From positions 1-7,657 of the forward strand of contig JALNXV010000165.1 of NCBI GenBank assembly GCA_023230175.1: a stretch of 7,657 bases of DNA, given 5' to 3'. Source of the stretch: Candidatus Cloacimonadota bacterium. Lineage in GTDB: Bacteria > Cloacimonadota > Cloacimonadia > Cloacimonadales > WRIO01. Under the pieces are notes generated by a model. It was not told where the DNA came from, ran no database searches, and saw only the letters and a list, made by a program, of their open reading frames with translations. Shown in pieces: positions 7,153-7,657 of this stretch. A program made the position numbers and the translations under genes. Every line of letters starts with the position of its first letter. Position 1 is the stretch's first letter.

Positions 7153-7182
7153 TGGAGATCTGTGTAATATCTCCATTTTTTT
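7153..7182 (+). terminator. Candidate rho-independent terminator between two IS remnants
   Basis: TGGAGAT (7153-7159) pairs perfectly with ATCTCCA (7169-7175) around a 9-base loop and is followed by seven T (7176-7182) on the plus strand. The form is right for an intrinsic terminator with a short stem. No plus-strand gene remains upstream, so it may belong to a gene lost when these elements inserted or recombined. Confidence 0.4.
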
Positions 7183-7184
7183 AT

Positions 7185-7548
7185 GTGGATAGTGGATAAC
7201 TTTATCCTTTGGAACATGTTTATCAGCAAGATATTTATTTCTCTCATACGCTCATCAAGCAGCCTTTTTCTCTGCATCATATGTTTCTTTGGGAGTTAAA
7301 TATTTTAATGATTCATAAATACGAATATTGTTATAGTTTTTAACAAAAAGATGTAATTCTTGCTTTACTTCTTCAAGGTTTTTAAATGTTTTTTTGAAAC
7401 CATATTCATGTTTCAAAGTGTCTAGTCCTGAATAATTTGACACTATTATGAAGGATAAATCCAATAAATCCTTTATGAATATCAAACAAAAAATAGGAGT
7501 CAAAATGATGGATAAGTTTTGAAATTATCTGAAATGAACACTATCCAC
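7185..7548 (-). mobile_element. Internally deleted IS3-family element
   Basis: The left end reads inwards GTGGATAGTGGATAAC and the right end reads inwards GTGGATAGTGTTCAT, sharing GTGGATAGTG as a terminal inverted repeat. Inside lies the C-terminal tail of an OrfB-type transposase on the minus strand, ending about 56 bp from the left end (stop at 7255-7257), as expected for the downstream end of an IS3-family element. At 364 bp it has lost orfA and most of orfB; intact members are usually 1.2-1.6 kb. No target-site duplication is visible (ATG before the TGGATA on the left, CCC after it on the right). Confidence 0.65.
7255..7425 (-). pseudogene. C-terminal fragment of an IS3-family OrfB transposase
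   Basis: Fifty-six codons plus a stop encode the tail of an IS3-type integrase-core transposase: DTLKHEYGFKKTF, then NLEEVKQELHLFVKNYN, then RIYESLKYLTPKETYD. This matches the family pattern of a TLK-E-x-F block, an alternating acidic helix, a YN-x-x-R block and the closing 'sLxYxTPxE' motif. The catalytic aspartates and glutamate lie upstream in the family and are absent. The same frame stays open to a TTG at 7503, but that part (TPIFCLIFIKDLLDLSF) does not look like a transposase, so I place the start of homology at about 7425. It is non-functional. Confidence 0.8.
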
Positions 7549-7573
7549 CCCACGACTAATGCAAAACACTCTG

Positions 7574-7603
7574 TTGCTAAAAAAGGCGTGGATAGTGGAT
7601 AAT
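7574..7603 (+). promoter_or_regulatory. Weak candidate promoter across the right-hand IS end
   Basis: TTGCTA (7574-7579), with four matches to TTGACA, is followed after 18 bp by GATAAT (7598-7603), with five matches to TATAAT. The -10 box lies within the IS3-type end and the -35 box in the flanking DNA. If real, expression of this copy would depend on its site of insertion. Confidence 0.3.
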
Positions 7604-7630
7604 TTCTAAACAAACTTATCCACATTTTTT
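7595..7630 (+). promoter_or_regulatory. Hairpin with T-run just upstream of the putative orfA
   Basis: GTGGATAA (7595-7602) pairs perfectly with TTATCCAC (7616-7623) around a 13-base loop. One base later comes a run of six T (7625-7630), directly before the ribosome binding site. This has the layout of an intrinsic terminator or attenuator. It could limit transcription running into the transposase gene from outside. Confidence 0.4.
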
Positions 7631-7642
7631 AAAGGAGGACAA

Positions 7643-7657
7643 ATGAGTAAACAGAAA
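7643..7657 (+). CDS. Start of a gene, probably IS3-family orfA (five codons visible)
   Basis: ATG at 7643 follows AAAGGAGG (7631-7638) at 4-base spacing, a strong ribosome binding site. The visible residues are MSKQK, basic like the start of many IS3-family OrfA proteins. The gene lies 55 bp inside an IS3-type end. Five residues cannot establish family, so the assignment rests on context. Confidence 0.5.

Larger units (their letters stand above)
7588..7657 (+). mobile_element. Left end of a further IS3-family copy, continuing beyond the window
   Basis: GTGGATAGTGGATAA (7588-7602) is identical to the left end of the 7185-7548 remnant. The next bases (GATAATTTC ... ACTTATCCA) also resemble that remnant's orfA-side end, allowing for an 8-9 bp difference. 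A start codon with a strong ribosome binding site follows at 7643, as expected for orfA of an element facing right. Only 70 bp are visible, so completeness cannot be judged. Confidence 0.55.

Noticed and set aside
7044..7280. A 78-codon minus-strand reading frame overlapping the IS remnants.
   Set aside because: It crosses three element boundaries and the transposase tail, has no recognisable motif, and its composition reads as translated repeat DNA.
7255..7503. An 82-codon reading frame starting at TTG 7503 as a real small protein.
   Set aside because: Only residues from about 27 onwards resemble an IS3 transposase; the upstream part is element-end DNA read in frame, so it is treated as a pseudogene fragment.
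7588..7624. A perfect DnaA-box sequence (TTATCCACA at 7616-7624) with several one- or two-mismatch copies nearby, suggesting a replication origin.
   Set aside because: All copies are part of the repeated GTGGATAGTGGATAA IS ends; no dnaA, dnaN or rep-like gene is visible and transposase remains explain the motif.

Overview
The window is very AT-rich and dominated by minus-strand genes with strong GGAGG-type ribosome binding sites. The large surface protein ends in a YPNPF...GIYF module of the FlgD-like / type IX secretion sorting type. It also carries beta-helix, ASH-like and 'GWNWISLP' modules. This combination points to a low-GC bacterium of the FCB group (Bacteroidota relatives such as Cloacimonadota or Delongbacteria). 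That assignment is an inference from protein style; there is no rRNA or other marker gene here.

Region 1 (about 1-5168, minus strand) is a tight three-gene operon for exported proteins. A clear sigma70-like promoter (TTGACA, 17 bp, AATAAT) precedes a 235-residue secreted protein of unknown function. Eleven bases later comes a 1396-residue multidomain surface protein. Four bases after that comes a lipoprotein that runs off the left edge of the window. At both internal junctions the stop codon of one gene is fused to the Shine-Dalgarno sequence of the next, which suggests translational coupling. A plausible reading is a cell-surface or secreted adhesin/polysaccharide-active beta-helix protein made together with two small envelope proteins.

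Region 2 (5183-7043) is a complete-looking insertion sequence bounded by 21-bp inverted repeats with one mismatch. It carries one intact 435-residue IS4-family DDE transposase on the minus strand. The transposase leader can fold into a hairpin that buries its ribosome binding site, and a promoter lies so that its own transcripts would lack one arm. This resembles the known IS10/IS50 protection against read-through transcription. About 510 bp of the element upstream of the transposase has no convincing gene. No target-site duplication is visible, and the element ends 14 bp upstream of the operon's -35 box.

Region 3 (7044-7657) is a graveyard of IS3-family ends. Two deleted elements in the same orientation (94 bp and 364 bp) share a GTGGATAGTG terminal motif. 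The larger still encodes the C-terminal tail of an IS3-type OrfB transposase. A third end, facing right, leads into a start codon with a strong ribosome binding site, probably orfA of a further IS3 copy that continues beyond the window. I see no convincing defence system, CRISPR array, tRNA or rRNA.
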